Assembly (NCBI RefSeq): GCF_028885415.1
Contig: NZ_CP118527.1
Coordinates: 5,022,001-5,086,000, forward strand
Origin: Streptomyces coeruleorubidus
GTDB taxonomy: Bacteria; Actinomycetota; Actinomycetes; Streptomycetales; Streptomycetaceae
Direction: 5' to 3'
Length of the DNA stretch: 64,000 bases
The notes under the pieces were generated by a model, which was not told the origin of the DNA, searched no databases, and saw nothing but the letters and a program-made list of their open reading frames with translations. Made by a program: the position numbers and the translations under genes. Below, one piece after another: positions 26,060 to 34,475 of the stretch (its first letter is position 1; each line of letters starts with the position of its first letter).

Positions 26060-26395
26060 CGTGGTCTGGATGCCGCCGCCGCTGCTCGCAGCCGTCGCGG
26101 CGTGCTGATCGGCGACGTGCGGGGCAGGGGCCTGGGCGCGGTGGAGGCGACGGCCGTGCTGCTCGGCTTCCCCGAGGACGCCCGGGAGGCGGTGGACGCC
26201 GTCGTCTTCGAGCACGAGCCGCCGGCGGTCGGGCCGCACGGGGTGCGGAGCCTGTCGGCCGGCCGCGAGGTCCTGCTGCTGGTGACGGACGGTGTGACGG
26301 AGGCCCGGGACGGCACCGGGGGTTCTACGCGCTCGCCGACGGCACCACCGTCTTCGCCGTGCGCCGCCGGACCGTCCCCGAAGAGGGGGGCGAAG
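26060..26395 (+). pseudogene. Decayed SpoIIE-type PP2C phosphatase
   Basis: Three fragments of a SpoIIE-like phosphatase lie in order but not in one frame. LIGDVRGRGLGAVEA and FPEDAREA (near 26102-26200) correspond to the metal-binding centre; a deletion then joins straight to GREVLLLVTDGVTEARDGTGG (26265-26325), the second metal motif; the tail GFYALADGTTVFAVRRRT continues in another frame. The N-terminal membrane region and about 100 central residues are missing. It is a broken remnant of a membrane-bound PP2C protein common in Streptomyces. Confidence 0.75.
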
Positions 26396-26489
26396 CACCC
26401 GAAGGCGGACGTTTGCGGTCCTGGGGCCCACCTTTGCAGCCGCAGCGGTTACGGTGCTGCGGTACGTGATCGACAGGGGGAGGGACGAG

Positions 26490-27551
26490 ATGCCCGGAAC
26501 CGTGCTGCTGCTGGCGGCCTCGCCGGTGGGCAAGGGGCGCCTGGTGGACGCCGCGTCCGTGCTCCCCGTCCTGGCCGCCGTCCCACCCGGCGTGCTGGCC
26601 GGCACGGACACCGCGAACGTCGTCGAACTCGCCGACCCGCTGGAGCCGCAGGCCGTCCTCACCCGGCTGCGCGCCGCCGCCGCGGCCCCCGGCCCGCTCA
26701 CCGTGTACGTCACCGGCCAGCTCCAGCTCGATCGCCGCCAGCGCCTGCCCCATCTGGCGCTGGCCCGCACCACCGCGTCCACCGCCCGCTACACGGCCTT
26801 CCCCTGGCACTGGTTCCGGGACGAACTGCGGCTCAGGCCGGCCGGCGCGACGACCCTCATGCTCGACCTGCACGCGGACGCCGAGACCTGGGAGCTGCTG
26901 CGCGGCACCCCGCTGGACTCGGGCCGCGGCAACGCCGTGCACGGCCGCATCGCGCCCCCGCCGTCCAGACGCACGGTCGCGGCACCGGCGTACATGAAGG
27001 CCGTCGCGACGATCCTGCGCAGCGGGTTCCGGCCGCCGCTGGAGCAGTTGCACCAGCAGGCGCTGGCCCGGATCGCGCCGGAGAGCGCGGGCACGGATCT
27101 CGTGCTGAGCACGCCGGGCCCCTCGGCCGGTGATCCGCACGCCGCCATCACCGCCGCCGTCCAGAACGGCCGCCACGCCGACGCCGACGCGCTCGCCGCC
27201 CGGCACGAGCAGGCCGCCGTCGCCGCGCACGGGCCGGCCTCCGAGGAGGCCCTGCACTGGGCCGAGGTCCGGGCCGACCTGGCGATGTTCGCCGGGGACG
27301 CGGGCCGCAGCTGCCACACCTGGCTGACGGTGGCCACCGTCCGCCTGAACGCCGGGCAGGCGCCGGACGCGCCCGCCGTCGAGGCCGCCGTGGACCGGGC
27401 CCACCACCAGTGGGGCCAGATCCGCGACACCGCGCGCGCCCGTGAACTGGGCGCGGCGCTCGCCGAGTTGCGGGGGCGGGTCCCCGGGCGGCGCGAGGGG
27501 GCGCTCGATCATGTGCAGCGGCAGTTGCGGCAGTTGCAGACCCAGCCCTGA
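26490..27551 (+). CDS. Hypothetical protein, alpha/beta N-domain and helical C-domain
   Basis: 353 aa. Residues 1-165 alternate strands and helices (TVLLLAASPVG, LTVYVTGQLQLDRRQ, TTLMLDLHADAET) and loosely resemble a nucleotide-binding or caspase-like Rossmannoid fold without clear catalytic residues. The C-terminal ~180 residues are Ala-rich helices reminiscent of TPR repeats. The start at ATG 26490 follows GGGAGGGACGAG and is better than GTG 26454. I do not recognise the family. Its place in front of the EACC1/caspase operon suggests a link, but 125 bp separate them. Confidence 0.65.
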   Translation: MPGTVLLLAASPVGKGRLVDAASVLPVLAAVPPGVLAGTDTANVVELADPLEPQAVLTRLRAAAAAPGPLTVYVTGQLQLDRRQRLPHLALARTTASTARYTAFPWHWFRDELRLRPAGATTLMLDLHADAETWELLRGTPLDSGRGNAVHGRIAPPPSRRTVAAPAYMKAVATILRSGFRPPLEQLHQQALARIAPESAGTDLVLSTPGPSAGDPHAAITAAVQNGRHADADALAARHEQAAVAAHGPASEEALHWAEVRADLAMFAGDAGRSCHTWLTVATVRLNAGQAPDAPAVEAAVDRAHHQWGQIRDTARARELGAALAELRGRVPGRREGALDHVQRQLRQLQTQP

Positions 27552-27676
27552 CCACGCGTGCGCCGTGTGCGCCTGGCGTGAAGGGGGCGTGCAATCGCTT
27601 GCACAGGTCACGTCACAGGTCTGCCGCCGAGGCCTGACCCGGTGTCATGATGTCGGGTATGACAGAGGGGGACGAA

Positions 27677-28012
27677 GTGGCTGTCTTAGGCGTACGCGTG
27701 CGGCTGGGCGCCGGCGCGACCGTGGACGATGTCAGAGCACTGAAGACGTGGCTGGAGCGGGAAGAGCCGCTGGAGGAACTGCTCTCCAAACGGCACCTGA
27801 TCATTGAGGAGCAGGCCGGCACGGACGGGCCCGATGGGCGGCTGGGGCCCGACATCGAACTCGTTCTGAGAGTGCTCGGTCACGTCGTCACGCTCGCGGC
27901 ACTGACCGAGTACACCGCACGCGCGGTGAAGGCCTGGACGAACAACCGCCGCAGGCTCCAGCGCGGCGATCCCGATCCAGAGATCCGCCCGCTGGACCCC
28001 GACGGGGAGTAG
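27677..28012 (+). CDS. Effector-associated constant component EACC1-like protein
   Basis: 111 aa. A beta-strand N-terminus (VAVLGVRVRLG), a central helix with RALKTWLEREEPL, and a C-terminal hydrophobic helix (ELVLRVLGHVVTLAALTEYTARAVKAW) then a charged tail ending RPLDPDGE. This architecture matches the EACC1 family, which precedes variable effectors such as caspases in predicted NTP-dependent conflict systems. GTG 27677 is chosen because GAGGGGGA lies just before it; ATG 27659 is possible. The stop is four bases before the caspase start, so the two are one translational unit. Confidence 0.7.
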   Translation: MAVLGVRVRLGAGATVDDVRALKTWLEREEPLEELLSKRHLIIEEQAGTDGPDGRLGPDIELVLRVLGHVVTLAALTEYTARAVKAWTNNRRRLQRGDPDPEIRPLDPDGE

Positions 28013-28016
28013 GCCC

Positions 28017-30539
28017 GTGAGCCGCTACGACCCGCGCGGCAAAGTGAACCGGGCGCTGCTGGTCGGTGTGTCCGAGTACGACCACACGGCGCCGGACACC
28101 CAGGGCGTCAACGGCCAGCTCCCCGCCGTGCGGCGCAACCGGATGCTGCTCGAGGACGCCCTGCACCAGGGCAATGTGTTCGGTGCGGGCGAGGTGAGGG
28201 CCCTGGCCTCGCCGACCCCGGACGAGTTCACAGGGGCGCTGCGCCGCGCCTGCCGTAAGGCCAGAGGGCTGCTGCTGCTCTACTTCGCCGGGCATGCCGT
28301 CACCTCCACCTCCGGCAGCGAGCTGCACCTCCAGATGCGCACCGCGCGGGTGCTCACGGGCGACGAGCTGCCTGGCTCGGTCAGTTTCAGCCAGGTGCTG
28401 GGCGAGCTCGTCGAGAGCCGCGCCGAGCAGGTCGTGGTGATCCTCGACTGCTGCTACGCGGGCAACGCCGCGGGAATCTGGCACCGCTTCGACGATCCGA
28501 AGCGGAAGAAGGACAAGATCCTGCTGCTGATGAGCGTGCAGCCCAACCGTTGCATCCTGGGCGGGGACGCCGACGTCCCGACGCCGTTCACCCGTGAACT
28601 CGCGCACGTCCTCGATGAGGGCGGGGAGGTGTGGCTCTCCAAGCTGTATTCCACGGTGAAGCAGCGGATGGCCGAGGCGAAGTACAAGCTGGAGGACAAC
28701 GACACGCAGCGGCCGCAGGCGTTGGCTCCTCCCTGGGACTCGGACGCGGACGTGCTGCTGGCGGCGGGCCCGGTGATCACGCCCTTTCCGGACGACCCCC
28801 CGATCCCCCGCTGGCGCCTCTGGCTCCGGAGCACCTTCGCCCGCGCCCGGAAGGCCGTCGGCCGGCTCGGCCGTACGGGACTGACGGTTCTGCTGGCGGT
28901 GCTCGTCACCGGCGCCGGCGGCTACGGCGTCCTGGTCCTGGCCGGCGGCTCCGGCCACTGCGGCCCGGCACGGGAGCTGCGTCTCCTCACCGACCCCGAT
29001 CTGGAACCGGCGATGCGGGCGGCCGCGGACGCCTACGCCGCCTCGGACGCCAACACGACGGACGACGGCTGCCGGCGCAGCGGCGTCACCGTCTACAGCG
29101 CCGGTGCCGCGGGCGTGGTGACCGCGCTGGGCAAGCGGACCGACGCCTGGCAGCAGCCGCGCGACGACGACAACCCGCAGCGGGACATCGGCCCGCAGCC
29201 GGACGTGTGGATCCCCGCCGCCCGCGCGGACGTCCGCCGGGTCACCGCGGCCCAGGAGGACCGCGTCTTCGCCCGGCTGGAGCCGGACGCCGAGCCGTTC
29301 GTGTACTCGCCGGTCGTCCTGGCCGTCCCGGAGGGCCTGGACGACGCCGTCGAGCCCACCGGGCGGACGCTGTCGCAGCTGGTCACCGGCCTGGAACAAG
29401 AGCTCGGCGAGGCCGAAGTGCACCGCCCCGACCCGGAGTTCGCCGACTCGGCGCTGCTGGCGACGGTGGGCCTGTACGGCCGCGGAGCCGACGCGCGCGG
29501 CGCGGAGCGGCTCATCACGCAGTCCGGCCGGCCCGAGCCCTCCGCCGTCAGGCTGCTGTGCACGCTGGCCGACGTCGGCGCCGTGGACGACCGCAGCGCG
29601 GCCCTGGTCCCGGAGTTCCTGCTGAAGAGCGGCGTCGGCTGCCACCCGGCCACGCGCGCCCCGCGCACCGCCGCCTACCCCGACGACGTCCCCGGTCTGG
29701 AACCCACGTTCGTGCGGGTGCGCTGGGAGGACGGCGAGCGGGACGCCGACGCGCGGGACGCCGAGGTGGACCGCTTCCGCTCCTGGCTGACCGGCGACGA
29801 GGGCCGCGGGGTGCTCGGCGAGCAGGGCTTCAGGTCCGCGCACGGCGAGCGTCGCCTGCTCGATGCGAAGTCGGCCCCCGAAGGGCTGATCGACGAGGTC
29901 CGGCCGGCGGGCTCCGCCGACCCGTCGGAGATGGACACGGCGCTGGAGAGCTACGGCAACGCGCACGGCCCCGGCCGGGTCCTGTTCCTCCTCGACAGCT
30001 CCGGCTCGATGGCCGGACTGTGGGACGGATCCAGCGGCGGCCCCGGCATCATCGAGCAGACCCTGACCGGCCTCGGCGGGGAGGACGAGTACGGGGTGTG
30101 GGCGGTGCACGGTCTCGGCGGCCGCACGCACACCGACCTGCTGCCCTTCGGCACGCACTCCCGCCGGGAGGCCGAGCGCGCCCTGGACGCCGCCCGGGTG
30201 CGCGACGCGGAAGCCGATCCGTCCGCCGTCCTGCCGGAGGCCCTGGAGTTCATGCGGGAGCGCGGCACCGGCGACGAGCGGCCGCAGCTGATCGTGTACC
30301 TCACCGACGGCGAGGACGACAACCGCCTGACCGGCGGCGAACTCAAGCAGGTGGTCGACCGGGCCCGGACCGCCGGCGTGCCCCTGGCCATGGTGACCCT
30401 GAAGAACGGGGCCTGCGACCGGGACCGCCCCGGCACGCAGATCGCTCAGGCCGGCCGGGGCCGCTGCCTGGACGCCGGGGACGACCTCGTGCCCACCCTG
30501 CGCGACGAGGTCGCCCGCACCGGAACGGGGGAGGAATGA
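28017..30539 (+). CDS. Transmembrane caspase-SBP-vWA fusion
   Basis: 840 aa. Residues 10-250 are a caspase (metacaspase-like) domain with His93 in LLYFAGHAV and Cys146 in VVVILDCCYAG, both catalytic residues intact. One membrane segment follows at about 287-310. The outside part begins with a periplasmic-binding-protein-like domain (about 317-640) and ends with a von Willebrand A domain (about 652-830) whose MIDAS DSSGSM is at 660-665 and later TDGED is retained. Topology: protease inside, ligand-binding and adhesion modules outside. It suggests a one-protein sensor that turns an external signal into proteolysis and perhaps cell death. The 3' end overlaps the start of the lipoprotein gene. 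Confidence 0.85.
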   Translation: MSRYDPRGKVNRALLVGVSEYDHTAPDTQGVNGQLPAVRRNRMLLEDALHQGNVFGAGEVRALASPTPDEFTGALRRACRKARGLLLLYFAGHAVTSTSGSELHLQMRTARVLTGDELPGSVSFSQVLGELVESRAEQVVVILDCCYAGNAAGIWHRFDDPKRKKDKILLLMSVQPNRCILGGDADVPTPFTRELAHVLDEGGEVWLSKLYSTVKQRMAEAKYKLEDNDTQRPQALAPPWDSDADVLLAAGPVITPFPDDPPIPRWRLWLRSTFARARKAVGRLGRTGLTVLLAVLVTGAGGYGVLVLAGGSGHCGPARELRLLTDPDLEPAMRAAADAYAASDANTTDDGCRRSGVTVYSAGAAGVVTALGKRTDAWQQPRDDDNPQRDIGPQPDVWIPAARADVRRVTAAQEDRVFARLEPDAEPFVYSPVVLAVPEGLDDAVEPTGRTLSQLVTGLEQELGEAEVHRPDPEFADSALLATVGLYGRGADARGAERLITQSGRPEPSAVRLLCTLADVGAVDDRSAALVPEFLLKSGVGCHPATRAPRTAAYPDDVPGLEPTFVRVRWEDGERDADARDAEVDRFRSWLTGDEGRGVLGEQGFRSAHGERRLLDAKSAPEGLIDEVRPAGSADPSEMDTALESYGNAHGPGRVLFLLDSSGSMAGLWDGSSGGPGIIEQTLTGLGGEDEYGVWAVHGLGGRTHTDLLPFGTHSRREAERALDAARVRDAEADPSAVLPEALEFMRERGTGDERPQLIVYLTDGEDDNRLTGGELKQVVDRARTAGVPLAMVTLKNGACDRDRPGTQIAQAGRGRCLDAGDDLVPTLRDEVARTGTGEE

Positions 30540-31945
30540 TGGCCCGACGCCTGGCGGCCGCCGCGCTGTCCCTGCTGTCGCTGACGCTGGCGGCCTGCAC
30601 CGGCGGTGACGTACAGGAGCGGCCGCAGGGCGCCGATCCCTCGCCCCGGATCGTGGTGGCCAGCGGCCAGGACGTCACCGGCAAGAACGGCATCCGCCAG
30701 CAGCTCATCGACGCCTGGAACGCCAAGGAGGGCGAACACGGCTACCGGGCCCGGCTGGTGGAGCTGCCCGGCTCGGCCGACCAGCAGCGCAGCCAGCTGC
30801 TCGGTGCCCTGCAGTCCGGCAGCGCCGAGTACGACGTGGTGAACCTGGACGTGACCTGGATCCCGGAGTTCGCCGACGCCAGCCTGATCCGGCCGCTGAG
30901 CGACTCGGCCGTCAAGGACCCCGAGGACCTCATCAAGTCCGTGGACAGCACGTCGTACTGGGACGGCAAGCGGTACGCGGTCCCCTTCAACAGCGATGTG
31001 GGCCTGCTGTACTACCGCAAGGACCACCTGGTGAAGGCGAGTGCCTCCCGGACCGACCTCGGCGACGACGTCACCTGGGACGAACTGCGGGAACTGCTCG
31101 GTGCCCTGACCCAGGCCGACATCGAGGACTACGAGGCGATCTGGACCACCCAGCTCGCCGCGTACGAGGGCCGTACCGTCAACGCGATCGAGGCCTTCGC
31201 CTCGGCCGTGCCGGGCTTTCGGCTGACCGACGGCGACGGCCAGTACGTCGCGACCCAGGAGCAGCTGACGGCGGGGGTGACCGAACTGCGGGAGCGCACG
31301 GCGTCTCCGTACCTCCTGGAGGGGGCCGCCGAGTCCCGCGAGGCCGAGTCGCTCAGCGCCTTCGCCGAGGGCCGCACCACCTTCCTGCGGCACTGGCCCT
31401 ACGTCTACCCGACCCTGCACGAGACCTTCGAGGGAAACCTCGGTGTGGCCCGGCTGCCCGGCAGGGCGGTGCTCGGCGGCCAGAACCTGGCCGTCACCTC
31501 GTCCACGTCCGAGCAGCGCGCGGCGAAGGCGGCCGAACTGATCGCGTTCCTCACCGGCCCGGACAGCGAACGCTGCCTGTTGCGCGCCGGTTTCGCCGCG
31601 ACCCGCACCTCGGCCTACCAGGAGCCGGGCACCGCCCCGGAATGCCGGCACGCCCCCGCGTACGCCGAGGGCCCCTCGGCGTCGCCCGGCGGAGAGAGCA
31701 CCGCCCGCATGGTCCCCGACCGGATGGCCGACGGCACCAGCTACTCCCGCGACATCCTGCTCCCGGCCCTGAGCGAGGCGGTGGACCGCCCCCGCACACC
31801 CCTGTACGGAGCGGTGACCCACACCCTCACCACCGAACTCGACGCCCTCTACGGCCCGCCACGCGGGCCGGGCGGAAGCCGGCCGGGTGACGTGGAGGTG
31901 GCGAAAAGCCTTGACGAGGCGTTGAGGAAAGTTTTACCCGGTTGA
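30539..31945 (+). CDS. Extracellular substrate-binding lipoprotein
   Basis: 468 aa. The signal peptide ends in a lipobox LTLAACTG, so the protein is lipid-anchored outside the membrane. The remainder is an ABC-type solute-binding fold of the sugar-binding (SBP type 1) kind: VASGQDVTGK, DVVNLDVTWIPEFA, YWDGKRYAVPFNSDVGLLYYRKD. No ABC permease or ATPase gene is nearby. Its start (ATG 30539, after GGGGGAGGA) overlaps the stop of the caspase fusion, which carries a related binding domain, so it more likely serves as a ligand-sensing partner than a transporter subunit. Confidence 0.85.
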   Translation: MARRLAAAALSLLSLTLAACTGGDVQERPQGADPSPRIVVASGQDVTGKNGIRQQLIDAWNAKEGEHGYRARLVELPGSADQQRSQLLGALQSGSAEYDVVNLDVTWIPEFADASLIRPLSDSAVKDPEDLIKSVDSTSYWDGKRYAVPFNSDVGLLYYRKDHLVKASASRTDLGDDVTWDELRELLGALTQADIEDYEAIWTTQLAAYEGRTVNAIEAFASAVPGFRLTDGDGQYVATQEQLTAGVTELRERTASPYLLEGAAESREAESLSAFAEGRTTFLRHWPYVYPTLHETFEGNLGVARLPGRAVLGGQNLAVTSSTSEQRAAKAAELIAFLTGPDSERCLLRAGFAATRTSAYQEPGTAPECRHAPAYAEGPSASPGGESTARMVPDRMADGTSYSRDILLPALSEAVDRPRTPLYGAVTHTLTTELDALYGPPRGPGGSRPGDVEVAKSLDEALRKVLPG

Positions 31946-31977
31946 ATCTCCTCCCGCTGATGTTCACATTTCCTCCA

Positions 31978-32007
31978 TTGCTTACGTGCGTCGCCGGTGG
32001 GTAGCGT
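31978..32007 (+). promoter_or_regulatory. Possible vegetative promoter of the secreted-protein gene
   Basis: TTGCTT (31978-31983) and TAGCGT (32002-32007) are separated by 18 bp, resembling a HrdB-type promoter. The sequence around it is unusually A+T-rich for the window. Confidence 0.4.
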
Positions 32008-32059
32008 CTTTTTCGCACTGACCATGCAATTCGAAAAACCGAAAACGGGGACGGACTTC

Positions 32060-32536
32060 GTGAGCATACGAAGCAAGGGAATTTCTGCTGTCATCACGTT
32101 CGCCATGACCGGCGCGCTGTGCGGCGTCGGAGCGCAGGCGGCACAGGCGGCACCGGCCCAGCCGGAACTCCGCGCCGGCGCGGACGAGATCTGCGCGGTC
32201 CTGGGGATCGGCAGCGGCGCGGCGGGCCTCACCAAGGCGCTGGCCAAGGGCGCTTCCTGGGTGGGCATCGGCGCCAGCATCGGGTGCTACGCGTACACCA
32301 AGGCGAAGGAGGCCACGCCTGCTCAGAGGCGGGCCGCCATGATCGCCTCCTACAAGAAGTACCAGGCCATGAGCGACATCAAGAAGCTCGATGCGCTCGG
32401 CTACTACTGCCGTAAGAAGGACGGCGGCGGTGGCGGCGGCACGGATGTCGCCCCCGCCAACCCGACCGTGAAGGCGGGGTACCGCGACATCAGGATGAAG
32501 GGCGTGACATACAAGTGCACGGCTACCGGGGACTGA
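32060..32536 (+). CDS. Small secreted protein, Gly/Ala-rich
   Basis: 158 aa. A clear Sec signal peptide (SIRSKGISAVITFAMTGALCGVGAQAAQA) precedes a mature ~128-residue protein. The centre (ICAVLGIGSGAAGLTKALAKGASWVGIGASIGCYAYTK) is hydrophobic with small-residue spacing like a glycine zipper and two flanking Cys; a basic helix and a second Cys pair follow. I do not recognise a family. The GTG at 32060 has GGGGACGG upstream; an in-frame ATG at 32024 lacks one. A small membrane protein overlaps its 3' end. Confidence 0.65.
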   Translation: MSIRSKGISAVITFAMTGALCGVGAQAAQAAPAQPELRAGADEICAVLGIGSGAAGLTKALAKGASWVGIGASIGCYAYTKAKEATPAQRRAAMIASYKKYQAMSDIKKLDALGYYCRKKDGGGGGGTDVAPANPTVKAGYRDIRMKGVTYKCTATGD

Positions 32537-32730
32537 CCGGCCGTCGCGGCCCGGGCTATGGAGAACGCCTGCTGTTCTCCATAGCGCTGGTCGTGGTGAG
32601 CCTGTTGTGGATCACGCAGGACATGGCTGCGTGGGCGACGGCGACGTGTGCGGTGGGCGCCGCCGGTGGAGCGGTTGGGGTTTGTTATTTCGGCTGGCAT
32701 TACATTCGCGCCCGAGGGAATTCGCACTAG
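32515..32730 (+). CDS. Small two-segment membrane protein
   Basis: 71 aa from GTG 32515, overlapping the end of the secreted-protein gene by 22 bp. It has two hydrophobic segments (LLFSIALVVVSLLWI and AVGAAGGAVGVCYFGW) and short basic ends. Close coupling to a small secreted polypeptide suggests a partner or protection role, but there is no direct evidence. Confidence 0.5.
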   Translation: MHGYRGLTGRRGPGYGERLLFSIALVVVSLLWITQDMAAWATATCAVGAAGGAVGVCYFGWHYIRARGNSH

Positions 32731-32749
32731 CCGAATTGAATCAACCCCT

Positions 32750-32770
32750 GGAATTCACTGATTGAATTCC
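32750..32770. other. A+T-rich inverted repeat at convergent gene ends
   Basis: GGAATTCA (32750-32757) and TGAATTCC (32763-32770) form a perfect 8-bp inverted repeat around CTGAT, overlapping the stop of the HATPase gene. It could act as a weak bidirectional terminator. Confidence 0.4.
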
Positions 32771-33192
32771 TTGCTCACGTCACACTCGAACCAGACGGTC
32801 TTGCCGGGCCGGTCGGGCAGTGGATCCCACCCCCACCGGTCCGTGACGGCGTCGACGATCAGCACGCCGCGTCCGTCCTCGGCGAGTTCGTCCACAGCTG
32901 TGGACAGCGGCGGCCGCGGGCACGTGTCCGTGACCTCCACGCGCACCCCGCGCCCGTCCGGCCGCCGCGCCAACAGCACGGCGGCGCGCCGGTCGGGCGT
33001 GTGGCGTACGACGTTGGCGACCAGCTCGGTGAGGGTGAGACAGGCCGGCTCGCACAGTTCGGCCATCTCCCAGGCGGTGAGATAGACCCTGAGGATGCGG
33101 CGCAGATGCCGGGCGGAGTGCTCACCCAGGGTGAAGTCCGTGCCATACCTGGTGCCAAGTCCGCCGCCATGGTGGGCAGTTACGTGATTCAT
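32755..33192 (-). CDS. RsbW-like HATPase (anti-sigma type)
   Basis: 145 aa single-domain GHKL ATPase. The N-box LTLTELVANVVRHT, the G1 box EVTDTCP and the GRGLLIVDAV-like G2 region (EDGRGVLIVDAVTDRWGW) are visible. Streptomyces encodes many such stand-alone anti-sigma or switch kinases. It is divergent from an XRE regulator with DUF397 genes, the classic whiJ-like arrangement, in which the HATPase and XRE proteins work with a small DUF397 protein to time development or antibiotic production. Confidence 0.85.
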   Translation of the reverse strand: MNHVTAHHGGGLGTRYGTDFTLGEHSARHLRRILRVYLTAWEMAELCEPACLTLTELVANVVRHTPDRRAAVLLARRPDGRGVRVEVTDTCPRPPLSTAVDELAEDGRGVLIVDAVTDRWGWDPLPDRPGKTVWFECDVSKEFNQ

Positions 33193-33278
33193 GCCACCAG
33201 CGTGAAGTCATGTGGTTACTCTCGGCTACAGACCGAAATGAACGCCGCGCGGCGTTCGGACCTGGGGGTGACCGCTTC

Positions 33279-34127
33279 ATGCCCAACATCCGCCGACTCG
33301 ACCCCACCGCCTCGCCGTTGGACTACTTCGGCTCGGAGCTCCGCCGCTACCGCGAGAGTGCGGGGCTGTCCCAGAAGGAACTGGGGGACTGCATCTTCTG
33401 CACGGGCTCGCTGGTGGGCCAGATCGAGACGGCGCACAAGGTCCCGACCAGGGAGTTCGCGGAGCGGGCGGATGCGGCGCTGATGACGGACGGTTGTTTC
33501 TCGCGGTTGGTGGGGTTGGTTCTGCGGAGCCAACTCCCGGCCTGGTTTCAGGCCTATGCGGAGATGGAGGCGAAGGCGACCTACATCTCCACGTACCAGG
33601 CTCAGTTGGTGTACGGGCTGCTGCAGACGCCGGAGTACGCGAGGGCGGTGCTGGGTGCGCTTCAACCGGACAACCTCGACGAGTTGGTCGAGGCCCGGCT
33701 GGAGCGGCAGCGCCTCCTGCGGAAGGAGAAGCCGCCGCTGGTGTGGGTAGTGCTGGACGAGGCGGTGTTGTACCGGCCCATGGGCGGCCGGGAAGTGATG
33801 CGAAACCAACTGGCGCACCTGTTGCGTTTCCGGAACGAAAGGCGCTTGAAGATCCAGGTGCTGCCGTTCTCGGCCGGGGAGCACCCGAGTGTGCAGGGTT
33901 CCTACAACCTCCTGCGCCTCGATGACGACCCGGACATCGTCTACACCGAGGACTTTGTGCAAGGCCACATGACGGCCAATCCGGATAGTGTCAGCGAAGG
34001 TTGGCTCCATTACGATCAAGTGCGAGCTGCTGCCCTCTCGGTACGGGACTCGGCAGACCTGATCGCCCACGTGATGGAGGAGCGCTATGGAGACCAGCCT
34101 GCAGCTGAGGAGCGCGACGTGGCGTAA
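33279..34127 (+). CDS. XRE-family regulator with DUF5753 (WhiJ-like)
   Basis: 282 aa. A helix-turn-helix (about 17-75, LRRYRESAGLSQKELGDCIFCTGSLVGQIE) is followed by the DUF5753 domain (about 95-275, with TYISTYQAQLVYGLLQTPEYARAVL and VLPFSAGEHPSVQGSYNLLRL). WhiJ-like proteins repress developmental genes and are relieved by partner DUF397 proteins. ATG 33279 follows GGGGGTG. The downstream DUF397 gene begins inside this gene. Confidence 0.9.
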   Translation: MPNIRRLDPTASPLDYFGSELRRYRESAGLSQKELGDCIFCTGSLVGQIETAHKVPTREFAERADAALMTDGCFSRLVGLVLRSQLPAWFQAYAEMEAKATYISTYQAQLVYGLLQTPEYARAVLGALQPDNLDELVEARLERQRLLRKEKPPLVWVVLDEAVLYRPMGGREVMRNQLAHLLRFRNERRLKIQVLPFSAGEHPSVQGSYNLLRLDDDPDIVYTEDFVQGHMTANPDSVSEGWLHYDQVRAAALSVRDSADLIAHVMEERYGDQPAAEERDVA

Positions 34128-34287
34128 GTCGTCGTACAGCGGGAGCACCGGGGGCGATTGTGTCGAGGTCGCCGACCTTGGTACTCCCGGTGCCGCCATG
34201 CGCGACTCCAAGAACCCCGAGGCCGGCATCCTCACCGTCTCCCCGCATGCCTACGCGGCCTTCGTCGCTCACGTGGCCGTGAAGTGA
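34087..34287 (+). CDS. DUF397 protein, first copy
   Basis: 66 aa. WRKSSYSGSTGGDCVEVADL and the AMRDSKNPEAGILTVSP region are the DUF397 signature (BldB-related small proteins). It starts 41 bp inside the XRE gene, so expression is coupled. It presumably modulates the XRE repressor, as known for WhiJ/BldB-type pairs. Confidence 0.9.
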   Translation: METSLQLRSATWRKSSYSGSTGGDCVEVADLGTPGAAMRDSKNPEAGILTVSPHAYAAFVAHVAVK

Positions 34288-34475
34288 CTGCCGCGCCCGT
34301 GCGGAGCGAGTGGCGTAAGTCGTCGTACAGCGGCAACACCGGCGGCGATTGCGTCGAGGTCGCCGACCTCGGTGCTCCCGGCGTCGCCTTGCGCGACTCC
34401 AAGCAGCCCGAGGTCGGGATCCTCACCGTCTCTCCGGAGGCCTACACCGCCTTCGTGACCTACGTCAGCGCGTGA
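34284..34475 (+). CDS. DUF397 protein, second copy
   Basis: 63 aa from GTG 34284, which overlaps the first copy's TGA (GTGA). The WRKSSYSGNTGGDCVEVADL segment is nearly identical in DNA to the first copy, showing a recent tandem duplication. The last bases overlap the end of the convergent secreted-protein gene. Confidence 0.88.
   Translation: MTAAPVRSEWRKSSYSGNTGGDCVEVADLGAPGVALRDSKQPEVGILTVSPEAYTAFVTYVSA

Noticed and set aside
27888..30158. 756-codon frame opposite the caspase fusion
   Set aside because: Low-complexity Arg/Gly/Val composition and no motif; caspase, SBP and vWA motifs are on the plus strand.
28631..31945. 1104-codon frame that would join the caspase tail to the SBP lipoprotein
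   Set aside because: Its first ~630 residues are an off-frame shadow of the caspase gene; only the part from 30539 is real and has its own lipobox and ribosome site.
30539..31945. ABC sugar importer operon
   Set aside because: Only the binding protein is present; no permease or ATPase gene, and it is coupled to the caspase gene.
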